Below the pieces are notes generated by a model. That model searched no databases and was not told the origin of the DNA. It saw only the letters and a list, made by a program, of their open reading frames with translations. The position numbers were made by a program, and so were the translations under genes. Positions 24,961 to 31,975 of a stretch of 40,830 nucleotides of DNA are shown here, in pieces (position 1 is the first letter of the stretch; each line of letters opens with the position of its first letter). The stretch comes from a virus. The stretch lies in IMG/VR virus record IMGVR_UViG_3300031274_000006, positions 1 to 40,830 of that record. The stretch is one strand, 5' to 3'.

Positions 24961-25154
24961 CTCACCTCCTCCTTCACCATCTCCAACACGTCCTCCCCCT
25001 GCCCTGCCGGCAGCGCGCCGAACTCCAACAACTGGCAGCGCAGCAGGTGGGCCGCCAACTCGCGCTCGGCGGCGGTCAGCTTCGGCCACATCGCCGCGAC
25101 GGGCGACGTGAGCATGCGGGCCACGTCCTCTCGGAAGAAAATCTCAAGTGCCAT
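24957..25154 (-). CDS. Small unknown protein
   Basis: 65 residues from ATG 25154 (MALEIFFREDVARMLTSPVA), with GAGGGG just upstream; a longer frame from GTG 25217 is possible. Helical, with the segment LTAAERELAAHLLRCQLLEF. It ends in VKEEVR, like protein C, and is coupled to the next gene. The 66 bp upstream (25155-25220) holds only TACGTGCG-type short repeats. Confidence 0.6.
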   Translation of the reverse strand: MALEIFFREDVARMLTSPVAAMWPKLTAAERELAAHLLRCQLLEFGALPAGQGEDVLEMVKEEVR

Positions 25155-25220
25155 CCCCTCGCTCCCTTCTCCCCCACTACGTGCGCCTACGTGCGTGCGT
25201 ACTGTACGGCGCTGCACGCG

Positions 25221-25538
25221 CTAGGTAGGCGGCGGTGGGGGATAGTCGGCCTTCAGAATCTCTAGCATTTGCCCCACTGTTATGGCGCGCCCATGCTCCA
25301 GATATGCGTGCATCGCCTTCTCACGCACGCTATCATAGCAGACACCCGCCTGGCGCTCACAGAACAACTCTATGACGCTTTCGGCCTGATAGCACTCAAC
25401 ACATACTAGGTCAACGCGCTTTGTGGCTGGCGTCGTGGTAACATCGGTAACGTGGATACGCAACAGGTCGTCACCAACAACGGTATCGTCACGCCGAATC
25501 TCGCGCGCTTTGCCACACCATCTGCATACCTCCATCAT
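25221..25538 (-). CDS. Zinc-ribbon protein
   Basis: 105 residues from ATG 25538, inside a TAATG overlap with the upstream gene. Two Cys pairs (CRWC near the N-terminus and CVEC near residue 48) can form a zinc ribbon. A helical C-terminal part (MHAYLEHGRAITVGQMLEIL) and a five-proline tail follow. Likely nucleic-acid- or protein-binding; no family assigned. Confidence 0.7.
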   Translation of the reverse strand: MMEVCRWCGKAREIRRDDTVVGDDLLRIHVTDVTTTPATKRVDLVCVECYQAESVIELFCERQAGVCYDSVREKAMHAYLEHGRAITVGQMLEILKADYPPPPPT

Positions 25539-26200
25539 TACACCTCCATCTCGTAACTTGCTACGTACCGCATCGCCTCATCGAACCCGGCGCGAAACTC
25601 GTACCCGCTCAAATGGTGCTCGGGATTCTTCCACCGCAGCACGCCGCGCGCTATCATCTCGTCGCGCAGCGCCGTGAACTCCTGCGGCGTCACGCCCTCC
25701 CGCCCCGCGCTGGCCTCCGCAAAGCTCAGCCCCAGCGGTGCATCCTCGTCGGCTCGCCACGCCAGCACCCGGCGCGCAAACGCGCACAGCTCGGGCGTAA
25801 TGTCCACGTCGAGCAGCCGGTGCGTGTTGCCCGCGACAAGCTCAAGCCGTGCGTGGACGACTGGGCGTTCTGGCTCGGGCGCATCGAAGTCGAGCCGGTC
25901 CATCTCCTGTCGCACCGGCCCCCTGGCCTTCGCCCGCGCCACCCGCTCGCTCACCGCGTGCAGCAGGAACAGCGCGACGAACAGCCCCGCCCCGGCCTGT
26001 GCGCCACGCCACATCGCACGCAGCGGCACGGCCCACCACGCCAAGTCGCTGCCCGCTGCCTGCCCGCCGACGAACAGCGCCACCAGGACGCCGAAGCCAA
26101 GCGCAAGGGTCACGGCCTGCCCGCGTGGCACGCGCACGTCCAAGTCCACGACGGACGGTGTAGACTCGACGTTGGCGGTGGTGTCCAGGCGGCGGGGCAT
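25538..26200 (-). CDS. Membrane protein with two N-terminal helices and cytoplasmic domain
   Basis: 220 residues from ATG 26200, two bases after the upstream stop; a GTG at 26221 would add seven residues. Hydrophobic segments lie at about residues 29-50 (TLALGFGVLVALFVGGQAAG) and 65-83 (AGAGLFVALFLLHAV). A soluble C-terminal domain follows, with SAGREGVTPQEFTALRDEMI, whose winged-helix-like run ends in RGVLRWKNPEHHLSGYEF. It could anchor a host factor or DNA to the membrane. Function unknown. Confidence 0.68.
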   Translation of the reverse strand: MPRRLDTTANVESTPSVVDLDVRVPRGQAVTLALGFGVLVALFVGGQAAGSDLAWWAVPLRAMWRGAQAGAGLFVALFLLHAVSERVARAKARGPVRQEMDRLDFDAPEPERPVVHARLELVAGNTHRLLDVDITPELCAFARRVLAWRADEDAPLGLSFAEASAGREGVTPQEFTALRDEMIARGVLRWKNPEHHLSGYEFRAGFDEAMRYVASYEMEV

Positions 26201-26202
26201 GG

Positions 26203-26400
26203 CTAGACCAACTCCATCCACTCGCTGGCGGAATCAAGGCAGTGCCCACATTCAGCGCAATGGGATTCGACCTCCACCTCGGCTTGGTTAGCGCTCTCCT
26301 CGGCAGTCCGAATCCAGGCGTGTAGGCGGACCCTGACCTTGCGCTTGCACCTCGCACAGTAGCGGACTTCGGCCTCGGTCACATAGTCATCTTCCATCAT
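26203..26400 (-). CDS. Small zinc-ribbon protein
   Basis: 65 residues from ATG 26400, right after GAGGAGGG; the ATG at 26397 is an alternative. Cys pairs CARC and CAEC, about 38 residues apart, with a basic strand (KRKVRVRLHAWIR) between. Ends in an acidic patch. Typical phage zinc microprotein of unknown role. Confidence 0.7.
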   Translation of the reverse strand: MMEDDYVTEAEVRYCARCKRKVRVRLHAWIRTAEESANQAEVEVESHCAECGHCLDSASEWMELV

Positions 26401-26714
26401 CCCTCCTCTCGGGCGGCATCGGCCTCCACGCTCTGCCAATCGGTTTTCTCCTCATAGGCAGTCAGCATGGCAAAGTAGCGTTCACTGAGCGGGCGGTATT
26501 GCTCCTCCCAAATCCGATGCTGCTCCTTCTCTTTCTGCATCAGCTTGTCGGACAGATCGCGGAGCAAGCGTGCCTCGCTGTCCTTGCGTCTCCTGAACAT
26601 CTCTGCCGACTCGTCAAGCAGTAGTTTGGCTGCCATTTCCAAGCCGGAACGCTGGCCCAGCACAAAGCCCGTTGTGCTGATTTTCTCAGCGATTTCGGTA
26701 GGAGAGAGATTCAT
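26397..26714 (-). CDS. Helical protein, unknown
   Basis: 105 residues, ATG 26714 after GGAGGAGCAATCACA. The N-terminal segment (LSPTEIAEKISTTGFVLGQR) precedes long charged helices (RRRKDSEARLLRDLSDKLMQ) with coiled-coil character. Overlaps both neighbours by four bases. No family recognised. Confidence 0.68.
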   Translation of the reverse strand: MNLSPTEIAEKISTTGFVLGQRSGLEMAAKLLLDESAEMFRRRKDSEARLLRDLSDKLMQKEKEQHRIWEEQYRPLSERYFAMLTAYEEKTDWQSVEADAAREEG

Positions 26715-26974
26715 TGTGATTGCTCCTCCTCTGCAGCATCGGCCTTATCCCAGTCCCACTTCGCAAGCCAATCTACAATAGCCTCGGCGGCATCCTCAAA
26801 GTCAGCGCTCGTGGCCATTGTCGGCCACATTTTGCACAGTTCATTCAGTAGTCCACTCGAATAGAGCATGAGCATCTTGCGTCCGGCATCCGTCATTGTC
26901 TCCCGGTTCTCGACGCAAGCAATCTTGAACGCAGCACGCTCATCCGCTGATAGATTGATGCTTACTCGTGACAT
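26711..26974 (-). CDS. Putative ribbon-helix-helix DNA-binding protein
   Basis: 87 residues from ATG 26974, seven bases after GGAGG. The N-terminus SRVSINLSADERAAFKIAC, then NRETMTDAGRKMLMLYSSG, fits the ribbon plus two helices of Arc/CopG-type proteins. It is the first gene of the minus operon and adjoins the strong promoter, so autoregulation is plausible. Upstream in-frame codons to 27121 cross the promoter and are not coding. C-terminal helix is acidic. Confidence 0.68.
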   Translation of the reverse strand: MSRVSINLSADERAAFKIACVENRETMTDAGRKMLMLYSSGLLNELCKMWPTMATSADFEDAAEAIVDWLAKWDWDKADAAEEEQSQ

Positions 26975-27007
26975 GTTTACGCCTCCGCATGTTTGTGCGT
27001 TTGCACC

Positions 27008-27036
27008 ATTGTACCACGCCCCGCCCCACCTGTCAA
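27008..27036 (-). promoter_or_regulatory. Promoter of minus-strand operon
   Basis: On the minus strand TTGACA (27036-27031), exactly 17 bases, then TACAAT (27013-27008). It is close to the sigma70 consensus. A GTGCAAACGCACAAACATGC stretch just downstream has repeated CAAAC/CACAAAC elements that may be an operator. Confidence 0.85.
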
Positions 27037-27198
27037 GGGTTATTCGCGTCGTGTGACTGTACTCGTAGAAGGCAAAGACGTGAATAGCGCGGGGCGTCGG
27101 GCATGGCGAATCCAATCTCAACCAAAAGTCAATTTCCTGGCGTCCCTGGCGCTATCGGCGTTGTTCGGCATGTGACGATACAGCGTGTGCAATGTAGC

Positions 27199-27228
27199 TT
27201 GACAGAGTGAACACTTCTGTGCTATACT
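27199..27228 (+). promoter_or_regulatory. Promoter of plus-strand early operon
   Basis: TTGACA (27199-27204), 18 bases, TATACT (27223-27228). It is divergent from the minus promoter 163 bp away and precedes AAGGAGG and GTG 27274. Between the two -35 boxes (27037-27198) I see no supported gene; a 40-codon frame there lacks a ribosome site. Confidence 0.82.
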
Positions 27229-27273
27229 ATGTGCAGTTCAGTTGAGAGAGAGCGCGCGACAAGGAGGCAAACA

Positions 27274-27645
27274 GTGAAGGCAGGACAGAGAATCAAGGTC
27301 AAGTGGGATGGGGCGACGGGAACCATTGTCAGCCTGGATCAACACAGGGCTTTTCTGAAGATGGACAAGCCGGACGAGGATGGCGTGTCCGAGTACTTCG
27401 AGAGCCTGGAGGAGATCGAGCCGTTGGAGCAGGCACCGGAAGCGCACGATTTCGACAAGGGCTTCGGCATCGGCGGGCTCGGACGGTTCGAGGAAACGCC
27501 ATACATCCCTACGGTCGAGCAGATGGAGCGGGAAGACGCACGGGTCGCCAAGCTGCAGCGGTGCCGGAAGTGTGGGCAGCTCGAGGGCGATGTGATGTTC
27601 AGCACAGATCCAGATAGCGGGCTGTGCGACGACTGCTACGGATAG
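27274..27645 (+). CDS. Early protein with KOW/SH3-like N-terminus and zinc ribbon
   Basis: 123 residues, GTG six bases after AAGGAGG. The N-terminal strands (KAGQRIKVKWDGATGTIVSL) resemble small SH3/KOW barrels. The C-terminus has CRKC and CDDC pairs for zinc binding. The central part is acidic. It is the first gene after the rightward early promoter, so likely abundant at infection start. Could bind RNA or host polymerase; no direct proof. Confidence 0.72.
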   Translation: MKAGQRIKVKWDGATGTIVSLDQHRAFLKMDKPDEDGVSEYFESLEEIEPLEQAPEAHDFDKGFGIGGLGRFEETPYIPTVEQMEREDARVAKLQRCRKCGQLEGDVMFSTDPDSGLCDDCYG

Positions 27646-27654
27646 GAGAACACA

Positions 27655-27891
27655 ATGGAGCACATCGAGCACAAGGAGTTCACAGTCATTCACGGTCCCC
27701 GCTACCGCCCGCTGGTCGAAACGGTCGAGCTCAACGGCGTATCACCAGAGGAACCGCTGACACCAAGCTTGGCGTCCCGTGCTGCATTGGCGGCGACGGG
27801 ACATCGGCGGAACGTGACGGTATGGAGCACAGAGGATTACGGCTATCGGCTCTACGCCAAAAGCCACCGCAAGGTTCAGCGCGACGACTAA
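27655..27891 (+). CDS. Small early protein, unknown
   Basis: 78 residues, ATG after ATAGGAGAACAC. Beta-rich N-terminus (HKEFTVIHGPRYRPLVETVE) and basic C-terminus (KSHRKVQRDD). It closes the first early transcription unit: a strong terminator follows 15 bases after the stop. No family recognised. Confidence 0.68.
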   Translation: MEHIEHKEFTVIHGPRYRPLVETVELNGVSPEEPLTPSLASRAALAATGHRRNVTVWSTEDYGYRLYAKSHRKVQRDD

Positions 27892-27906
27892 CCCCGTCCC
27901 ACACAC

Positions 27907-27938
27907 AAAGCCCCCTGGCGAGAGGGGGCTTTTCTTTT
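27907..27938 (+). terminator. Rho-independent terminator
   Basis: Ten-base perfect stem (27907-27916 with 27923-27932, core GCCCCC/GGGGGC) around a six-base loop GGCGAG, followed by a T-rich tail TTTTCTTTT. It ends the short two-gene early unit. Confidence 0.92.
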
Positions 27939-28052
27939 CCCGGCTAGACTAACGTGACGCGGGGCATCCTGCGGGGTTAGGCGGGCTGCACGAACGCGAC
28001 CTGGACGACCTCTCCCTCCTCCACGAACACGCGCACGCCTGCCTTTTGCACA

Positions 28053-28112
28053 GGTGTACATCGGTGTACACGATGTGTACACCTGCGGACATAGGTGTCC
28101 ATTGGGTGTACA
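28053..28112. promoter_or_regulatory. GGTGTACA iteron cluster with perfect inverted repeat
   Basis: GGTGTACA at 28053, 28063 and 28105, with variants TGTGTACA at 28074 and GGTGTCC at 28094. Spacing is 10, 11, 20 and 11 bp, so copies lie on one helix face. GGTGTACAC (28063-28071) and GTGTACACC (28075-28083) form a perfect inverted repeat around GAT. The cluster lies 51 bp upstream of the 28163 promoter, in a 336-bp gap without a well-supported gene. It is a candidate activator/repressor site or an origin. Confidence 0.8.
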
Positions 28113-28162
28113 TATGGAATATCAAGGAATTGCTAGAGATTTGCCCGGATGCGACTTGGGGG

Positions 28163-28191
28163 TTGACAGACACTATAAAATGTGATAGACT
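28163..28191 (+). promoter_or_regulatory. Promoter of long plus-strand operon
   Basis: TTGACA (28163-28168), 17 bases, TAGACT (28186-28191). The spacer holds a second AT-rich stretch (TATAAAAT). It precedes AAGGAGG and ATG 28228 and would drive the 28-34 kb genes. Confidence 0.78.
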
Positions 28192-28227
28192 ATAGGCGTA
28201 GCTGGAAATCTAGACTTCAAGGAGGCA

Positions 28228-28530
28228 ATGATGGCAGACAGAACTCCCCCCACCCGAATCAACGTAGTTTTGTACGACCCCGACATCGAGATCGTTGACG
28301 CCGCTGACACCAACGACGCCGGACGCTCGGCCACCATCCGGAACATCATCCGCGAATGGAATGACCTGCAACCGCTGGCACAGGACGCCGAACTGTTGCG
28401 CAGCTTCGCCGAACTGGATGGAACGTCGGTTGCCGAGACGCTGCATCGCATTCTGCGCACCCACCTGCGACAGCCCGCCCGGGTGCTCGTGGACCAGGGC
28501 GTCGAGTACCAAGTCGAAGGAGGCAAGTGA
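28228..28530 (+). CDS. Putative ribbon-helix-helix regulator
   Basis: 100 residues, ATG after AAGGAGGCA (a second ATG follows at once). TRINVVLYDPDIE could be the DNA-binding ribbon and GRSATIRNIIREWND the first helix of an RHH protein; the rest is helical with a second possible helix pair. It is the first gene behind the iteron cluster and promoter, so it may bind GGTGTACA sites. Inference only. Confidence 0.62.
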   Translation: MMADRTPPTRINVVLYDPDIEIVDAADTNDAGRSATIRNIIREWNDLQPLAQDAELLRSFAELDGTSVAETLHRILRTHLRQPARVLVDQGVEYQVEGGK

Positions 28531-28778
28531 TGAGAAACCCATTTCAAGGTGGTTGGTCCTGGCTCAAGGAGCGCCTACCGCTCAAGCCGAAACACACCGA
28601 CAAGCTGGCAGAGATGCGACGTGCTCGCAACGCTCACATTGCCACGTCGCCCGCCGCACGCCAATCGTTCAAGCTCTATTGGCGTGAACTGAACAAGCGC
28701 ACGGCGTTGCGTGGCATTCCCCGCGCCGACCGTAGGCGCATCGCCAGGCAGTGGTATCACGATGCCAAAGCCCACTAA
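28530..28778 (+). CDS. Small basic protein, unknown
   Basis: 82 residues from ATG 28530 (ATG sharing the A of the previous TGA; GTG 28527 is an alternative). Strongly basic: WLKERLPLKPKHTDKLAEMR and GIPRADRRRIARQWYHD. Composition suits nucleic acid binding. Overlaps the next gene's start by 17 bp. Confidence 0.65.
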   Translation: MRNPFQGGWSWLKERLPLKPKHTDKLAEMRRARNAHIATSPAARQSFKLYWRELNKRTALRGIPRADRRRIARQWYHDAKAH

Positions 28779-28923
28779 CCCCCCACCCCGCGCCACCGTC
28801 AGCAAGTGTCCCACATGCGGCCAGCCCGCGATTCGTTGGCCCGACGGGGAGCAGAAATGCACCAGGGACCACAGCACGGCAGAGCAGGTGATCGATGCCA
28901 ACGAGAAAAGAGGGAAGCGGTGA
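28762..28923 (+). CDS. Zinc-finger microprotein
   Basis: 53 residues from ATG 28762, within the 3' end of the previous gene. Contains SKCPTCGQPAIRWPDGEQKC, a CxxC pair plus a third Cys and a following His that could bind zinc. Ends in a short charged helix. A longer frame from 28711 is unlikely. Confidence 0.62.
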   Translation: MPKPTNPPPRATVSKCPTCGQPAIRWPDGEQKCTRDHSTAEQVIDANEKRGKR

Positions 28924-29195
28924 ACAAGCTGGGCGAGCTGCAGCACACAGTCACCAACGGCGACGAGATATGGTGGTATCAGGACAAAGGGCCACAGATG
29001 CGCGTCTGGAGGAACGAGCACGGTCCAGCATACCGGCGCTGGGAAGTAAAGGTCTATCCCACCTACCGCGATTGTTGGATGACGCACACGACGTGGTATC
29101 ACGACGCCTTCCCGCTCAAGCGCTACGCAATCCACGCGGGCCAAGAGAAGTTGCGAGAGGCCGCCCTGTTCTATGAAGGAGACGACCGTGCCTAA
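28920..29195 (+). CDS. Small tryptophan-rich protein, unknown
   Basis: 91 residues, GTG 28920 overlapping the previous stop (GTGA). Rich in Trp, Tyr and His (EIWWYQDKGPQMRVWRNEHG, CWMTHTTWYHDAFPLKRYAI). Predicted beta with C-terminal helix. No family recognised. Confidence 0.65.
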   Translation: MNKLGELQHTVTNGDEIWWYQDKGPQMRVWRNEHGPAYRRWEVKVYPTYRDCWMTHTTWYHDAFPLKRYAIHAGQEKLREAALFYEGDDRA

Positions 29196-29213
29196 CCCAT
29201 ATGAGGAGGCGAC

Positions 29214-29552
29214 ATGACCATCTACGACACATTCAACCTTCCCGCCCCATCTGATTTCGAGCTGGCCACGCTCGACCGTCGCATCAACTGGCCCGGGTTC
29301 GACGTGCAGCCGACGACGCGGTGCGGGTACGCGTTCTGGTGCCAGCTTCGCAACGTCAACGGCGCGCGACCGTACCTGTGGACGTGGATCGAGGACAACT
29401 GCGAGCACCCGCCACAAGGTGAGAAACGCATCTACACCGTGGCGCGCTGGGATTCGCTGCTGGCCTGCTACGAGCACGAATGCCAGGAGCAGGACGCCCG
29501 CGACGAGGCCGAGACGGTGGCCGACGCACGCGCAGCGAGCTACCCGTACTAG
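29214..29552 (+). CDS. Hypothetical early protein
   Basis: 112 residues, ATG three bases after GAGGCGAC with GAGGAGG upstream. Segments INWPGFDVQPTTRCGYAFWC and RPYLWTWIEDNCEHPP suggest a compact, possibly disulfide- or metal-containing domain; an acidic helix ends it. Unknown function. Confidence 0.66.
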   Translation: MTIYDTFNLPAPSDFELATLDRRINWPGFDVQPTTRCGYAFWCQLRNVNGARPYLWTWIEDNCEHPPQGEKRIYTVARWDSLLACYEHECQEQDARDEAETVADARAASYPY

Positions 29553-29578
29553 GCAGCACCGACAAGGAGGAAAGTGAG

Positions 29579-29788
29579 ATGTGCAAAGAGGCCAAGGATA
29601 TTGCCGCACAATCGCTGGAGACTTTGGGAATCGCCGCAGGAATGCCGATGCCGCACGATACGGGGGCCATAGAAATGTATATGGTAGCGCGCACCGAGGC
29701 ACTGGTCAGCATCGCGCTATCGCTGGCCGCACTCGCCGAGGCGGGCACGTTCACGCTCGCCGAGGTGTCCCGCGCGGTGAATCTATAG
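29579..29788 (+). CDS. Small helical protein, unknown
   Basis: 69 residues from ATG 29579, eight bases after AAGGAGG. Mostly helical (ALVSIALSLAALAEAGTFTL); it ends FTLAEVSRAVNL. An upstream frame to 29480 overlaps the preceding gene and is rejected. Unknown role. Confidence 0.66.
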   Translation: MCKEAKDIAAQSLETLGIAAGMPMPHDTGAIEMYMVARTEALVSIALSLAALAEAGTFTLAEVSRAVNL

Positions 29789-29816
29789 TCATCCATCCAA
29801 AGGAGGACGCCCGCTG

Positions 29817-29951
29817 ATGATTGGTGCTAACTCAGATGAATCCACAACATACAGCTATGTGACCGAGCATAGTCCCCCTTATGCAAGCACGGCGGCGGAC
29901 CTCGGGGCCAGCGACCCCGGGAGATGCCGCACCATCCCAAAGGAGACGTAA
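29817..29951 (+). CDS. 44-residue small protein upstream of ERF gene
   Basis: ATG 29817, 11 bases after AAGGAGG (29799-29805), ending TAA at 29949-29951, one base before the ERF ATG. The peptide (MIGANSDESTTYSYVTEHSP...) is polar and acidic. It contains the ERF ribosome site AAGGAGA in its last codons. It may be a real microprotein or a leader peptide controlling ERF translation. Confidence 0.5.
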   Translation: MIGANSDESTTYSYVTEHSPPYASTAADLGASDPGRCRTIPKET

Positions 29952-29952
29952 G

Positions 29953-30642
29953 ATGAAAACGACAGGAACCCCGGAACAGTTGGCCAGTCTATACAGGCGC
30001 ATGGCGGAGGCGATGGCACAGATCAAGCGCCTGCCCAAGCGCGGCAAAAACACTCACTTCAACTATGAATACGTCACCGACTCCGACGTGCTCGACGCCG
30101 TTCGCGGCGCGATGGGCAACGTGGGTATCGCCTTTTTCAACGACGTGGTGGACATGAGCAAGGACGGCAATCGCACTGAGATCATGCTGGACGCTATGTT
30201 CGCCGACAGCGAGACGGGCGCGACCGTGATTGTGACTTGGGTCGGCGAGGCGCTCGACAGCCAGGACAAGGGCATGAACAAGGCGCTCACCGGAGCCGTC
30301 AAGTATGGCTTGCTCAAGACATTCTTGATGTCCACCGGCGAGGACGACCCCGACGACGAGGCGGCAGAGGACAAGGGAAACGGGCACAAGGCGGAAGCAC
30401 CAAAGCCTGCCCTGCACTGGACACACGATAGCAAGGTGCTGGGCCGACTGTGGCAATATGCCCGCGAGAATCTCGGTATGTCCGACGACGAGGTCCACCA
30501 GGCGTTGAAGGTTGAGAGCGTCAAGAGCTTCACCGGGACAATGGACGAGGCCAAGGCAGACTTGGACGCCTGGGCCGATGCGCATGCCAAGATCGACGCA
30601 GCCGTGGCCGAGGTGTACGGAGAGGAGCCTGCAGGTGAATGA
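29953..30642 (+). CDS. erf: ERF-family single-strand annealing protein
   Basis: 229 residues from ATG 29953, seven bases after AAGGAGA. The ERF core is clear: AQIKRLPKRGKNTHFNYEYV, then DVLDAVRGAMGNVGIAF and DKGMNKALTGAVKYGLLKTF followed by TGEDDPD. ERF proteins form rings, anneal complementary single strands and promote phage recombination and circularisation. An Ala/Pro linker precedes a C-terminal helical domain (LGMSDDEVHQALKVESVKSF) that may bind host SSB or DNA. No cognate exonuclease or SSB gene is adjacent; the PD-(D/E)XK protein at 35553 or the VRR-like protein at 38334 could serve. Confidence 0.9.
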   Translation: MKTTGTPEQLASLYRRMAEAMAQIKRLPKRGKNTHFNYEYVTDSDVLDAVRGAMGNVGIAFFNDVVDMSKDGNRTEIMLDAMFADSETGATVIVTWVGEALDSQDKGMNKALTGAVKYGLLKTFLMSTGEDDPDDEAAEDKGNGHKAEAPKPALHWTHDSKVLGRLWQYARENLGMSDDEVHQALKVESVKSFTGTMDEAKADLDAWADAHAKIDAAVAEVYGEEPAGE

Positions 30643-30856
30643 GGAATGGACAGTCCTGACCCCGAGCTATGGCCCCGGCGACCGTCTGGTGCTGGGACGA
30701 CGCCTCGACTTTGGCGGCTGGCTGCTGACCTACGGCTACGTCGAGAATGGCGTGGTGCGCCAGAGCGCGCTTGCGGGCAGCGTGGACATCAGCGACGCCG
30801 AATTGGCGGTGTTGCTGCAGATGGCACGCGGGGAGCCCGCCGATGGTCCGCGCTGA
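30635..30856 (+). CDS. Small protein, unknown
   Basis: 73 residues from GTG 30635, overlapping the ERF stop by 8 bp. Beta-rich (DRLVLGRRLDFGGWLLTYGY) with a helical end (DAELAVLLQMARGEPADG). Coupled to ERF and to the next ATG at 30843. No family recognised. Confidence 0.62.
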   Translation: MNEEWTVLTPSYGPGDRLVLGRRLDFGGWLLTYGYVENGVVRQSALAGSVDISDAELAVLLQMARGEPADGPR

Positions 30857-31034
30857 GTCGCCCGACAAAAGCCATATGTTCGGGCTGACGCTCAAGTGGC
30901 AGACGGAATTGCGGGCATATGCCGAAGTCTGCGAGCACTATGGGCAGCTATCGAATGAGGCCGCTATGGCCAATTATGACCTGGCGGAGCGTATCGCCAA
31001 GCTGGAGATTGAGGCACGGAAGGCAACTGAGTGA
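30843..31034 (+). CDS. Small helical protein, unknown
   Basis: 63 residues from ATG 30843, overlapping the previous gene by 14 bp. Helical with TELRAYAEVCEHYGQLSNEA and a charged C-terminus. The stop shares bases with the next GTG (GTGA). Unknown function. Confidence 0.6.
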   Translation: MVRAESPDKSHMFGLTLKWQTELRAYAEVCEHYGQLSNEAAMANYDLAERIAKLEIEARKATE

Positions 31035-31165
31035 TTCATCGCTGCTGGGCCGTGCGTGACATTGTGCCCACTATACCGAATGTCCGCAGGGCTGACGGCG
31101 GCACCAGCAGCTATGGCATCCGTCCGGGGTTCAAGTCGGCTTCATGCCGTGCGCTGTTCCGGTAG
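31031..31165 (+). CDS. 44-residue basic microprotein (putative)
   Basis: GTG 31031 in a GTGA overlap with the previous stop, ending TAG at 31165. Basic peptide MIHRCWAVRDIVPTIPNVRR followed by a glycine-rich tail and two Cys. It rests on translational coupling only, with no separate ribosome site. Confidence 0.42.
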   Translation: MIHRCWAVRDIVPTIPNVRRADGGTSSYGIRPGFKSASCRALFR

Positions 31166-31239
31166 TCCGCGACCACTATACAGGTTGTGGAAGCGGCGGG
31201 ACAGCCCAGCCCCGGCGGGTGCCTGAGAAGGAGGCGACG

Positions 31240-31494
31240 GTGAAGGCAGAGCAATTGGCGCTACTCAAGGAACTTGCAGAGATTGAACATGGAGACTTTG
31301 TGCCCAATGCCGATCTCTCATTGGTACAGCGCATAGCAGCAGAGTGTACCCCACTGTTGATCTGGCGCTCGCTTGACATCGCGTACAGCCTGGGCCAACG
31401 CGACGCCCACCATACCGTGTCTGAGCGGGCCGCGAGTATGGCAGATTCGGCATCCCTGCGCGTCAAGTTCATTCTGAAGATGATGGAGGACTGA
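31240..31494 (+). CDS. Small protein, unknown
   Basis: 84 residues, GTG 31240 six bases after AGGAGG. Helical throughout (LALLKELAEIEHGDFVPNAD, SLGQRDAHHTVSERAASMAD). A longer frame from 31144 overlaps the 44-residue frame and is unlikely. Unknown role. Confidence 0.65.
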   Translation: MKAEQLALLKELAEIEHGDFVPNADLSLVQRIAAECTPLLIWRSLDIAYSLGQRDAHHTVSERAASMADSASLRVKFILKMMED

Positions 31495-31495
31495 T

Positions 31496-31663
31496 ATGGG
31501 CACATACAATCGCGGCTACCGACGCTACGGCCACGGCCCACGCGCCAGCCACGAACCTGTGGCGGAGACGGCAGTAATCGAGTGGAGCACGGCCCTGATG
31601 TGGGCCTGCATGATTGGCCTCGTGGCCGGCCTATTCGCGGCCTACCTGATGGGGTGGGTGTGA
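31496..31663 (+). CDS. Small single-pass membrane protein
   Basis: 55 residues, ATG 31496, one base after the previous stop. A basic, tyrosine/glycine-rich N-terminus (GTYNRGYRRYGHGPRASHEP) precedes one hydrophobic helix (LMWACMIGLVAGLFAAYLMG). Positive-inside rule predicts a cytoplasmic N-terminus. Too short for the usual automatic cutoff, but the close spacing to both neighbours supports it. Confidence 0.62.
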   Translation: MGTYNRGYRRYGHGPRASHEPVAETAVIEWSTALMWACMIGLVAGLFAAYLMGWV

Positions 31664-31664
31664 G

Positions 31665-31871
31665 ATGGACATCGCACAATATTCCCTGTGGGAACTCGAG
31701 ATCGACCGGGCCGCGTGCATAAAGGACAACCGCCTTTGCGAAGATGCACTCTCGCGGGGCATTGAAACCTACTTTGACGGGCATGAGGATGTCCGTGAAC
31801 GAATGGCCCAAAACACGCGCATCATTGCCATCATCGACGCTGAATTAGCGCGACGCGAGGAGGCGGTGTGA
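31665..31871 (+). CDS. Small helical protein, unknown
   Basis: 68 residues, ATG 31665, one base after the previous stop. Acidic and helical (QYSLWELEIDRAACIKDNRL; IIAIIDAELARREEAV). Its TGA overlaps the next ATG. Unknown function. Confidence 0.63.
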   Translation: MDIAQYSLWELEIDRAACIKDNRLCEDALSRGIETYFDGHEDVRERMAQNTRIIAIIDAELARREEAV

Positions 31872-31975
31872 TGACCCACTTCGCCGAGATCATGTTCACC
31901 CTGTTCACAGCGGCGTTCCTGGGCATCGGCGTGCTGCTGCTGTGGGCGAAGCAGAACCGGAGGCCAAGACAATGA
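31871..31975 (+). CDS. 34-residue membrane microprotein
   Basis: ATG 31871 overlaps the previous TGA by one base; TGA 31973-31975 overlaps the next ATG. One hydrophobic helix (EIMFTLFTAAFLGIGVLLLW) and a basic tail (AKQNRRPRQ). Coupling on both sides supports it. Confidence 0.6.
   Translation: MTHFAEIMFTLFTAAFLGIGVLLLWAKQNRRPRQ

Noticed and set aside
24961-25089. Upstream extension of the 24742 gene
   Set aside because: Low-complexity Gly/Arg/Ala sequence overlapping another gene; the GTG at 24960 has a good ribosome site.
27053-27175. 40-codon plus frame between the divergent promoters
   Set aside because: No ribosome site, lies upstream of the rightward promoter, and has no recognisable sequence.
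28575-29702. Long minus-strand open frame (375 codons)
   Set aside because: It would displace five short plus-strand genes with Shine-Dalgarno sites and stop/start overlaps downstream of a clear promoter.
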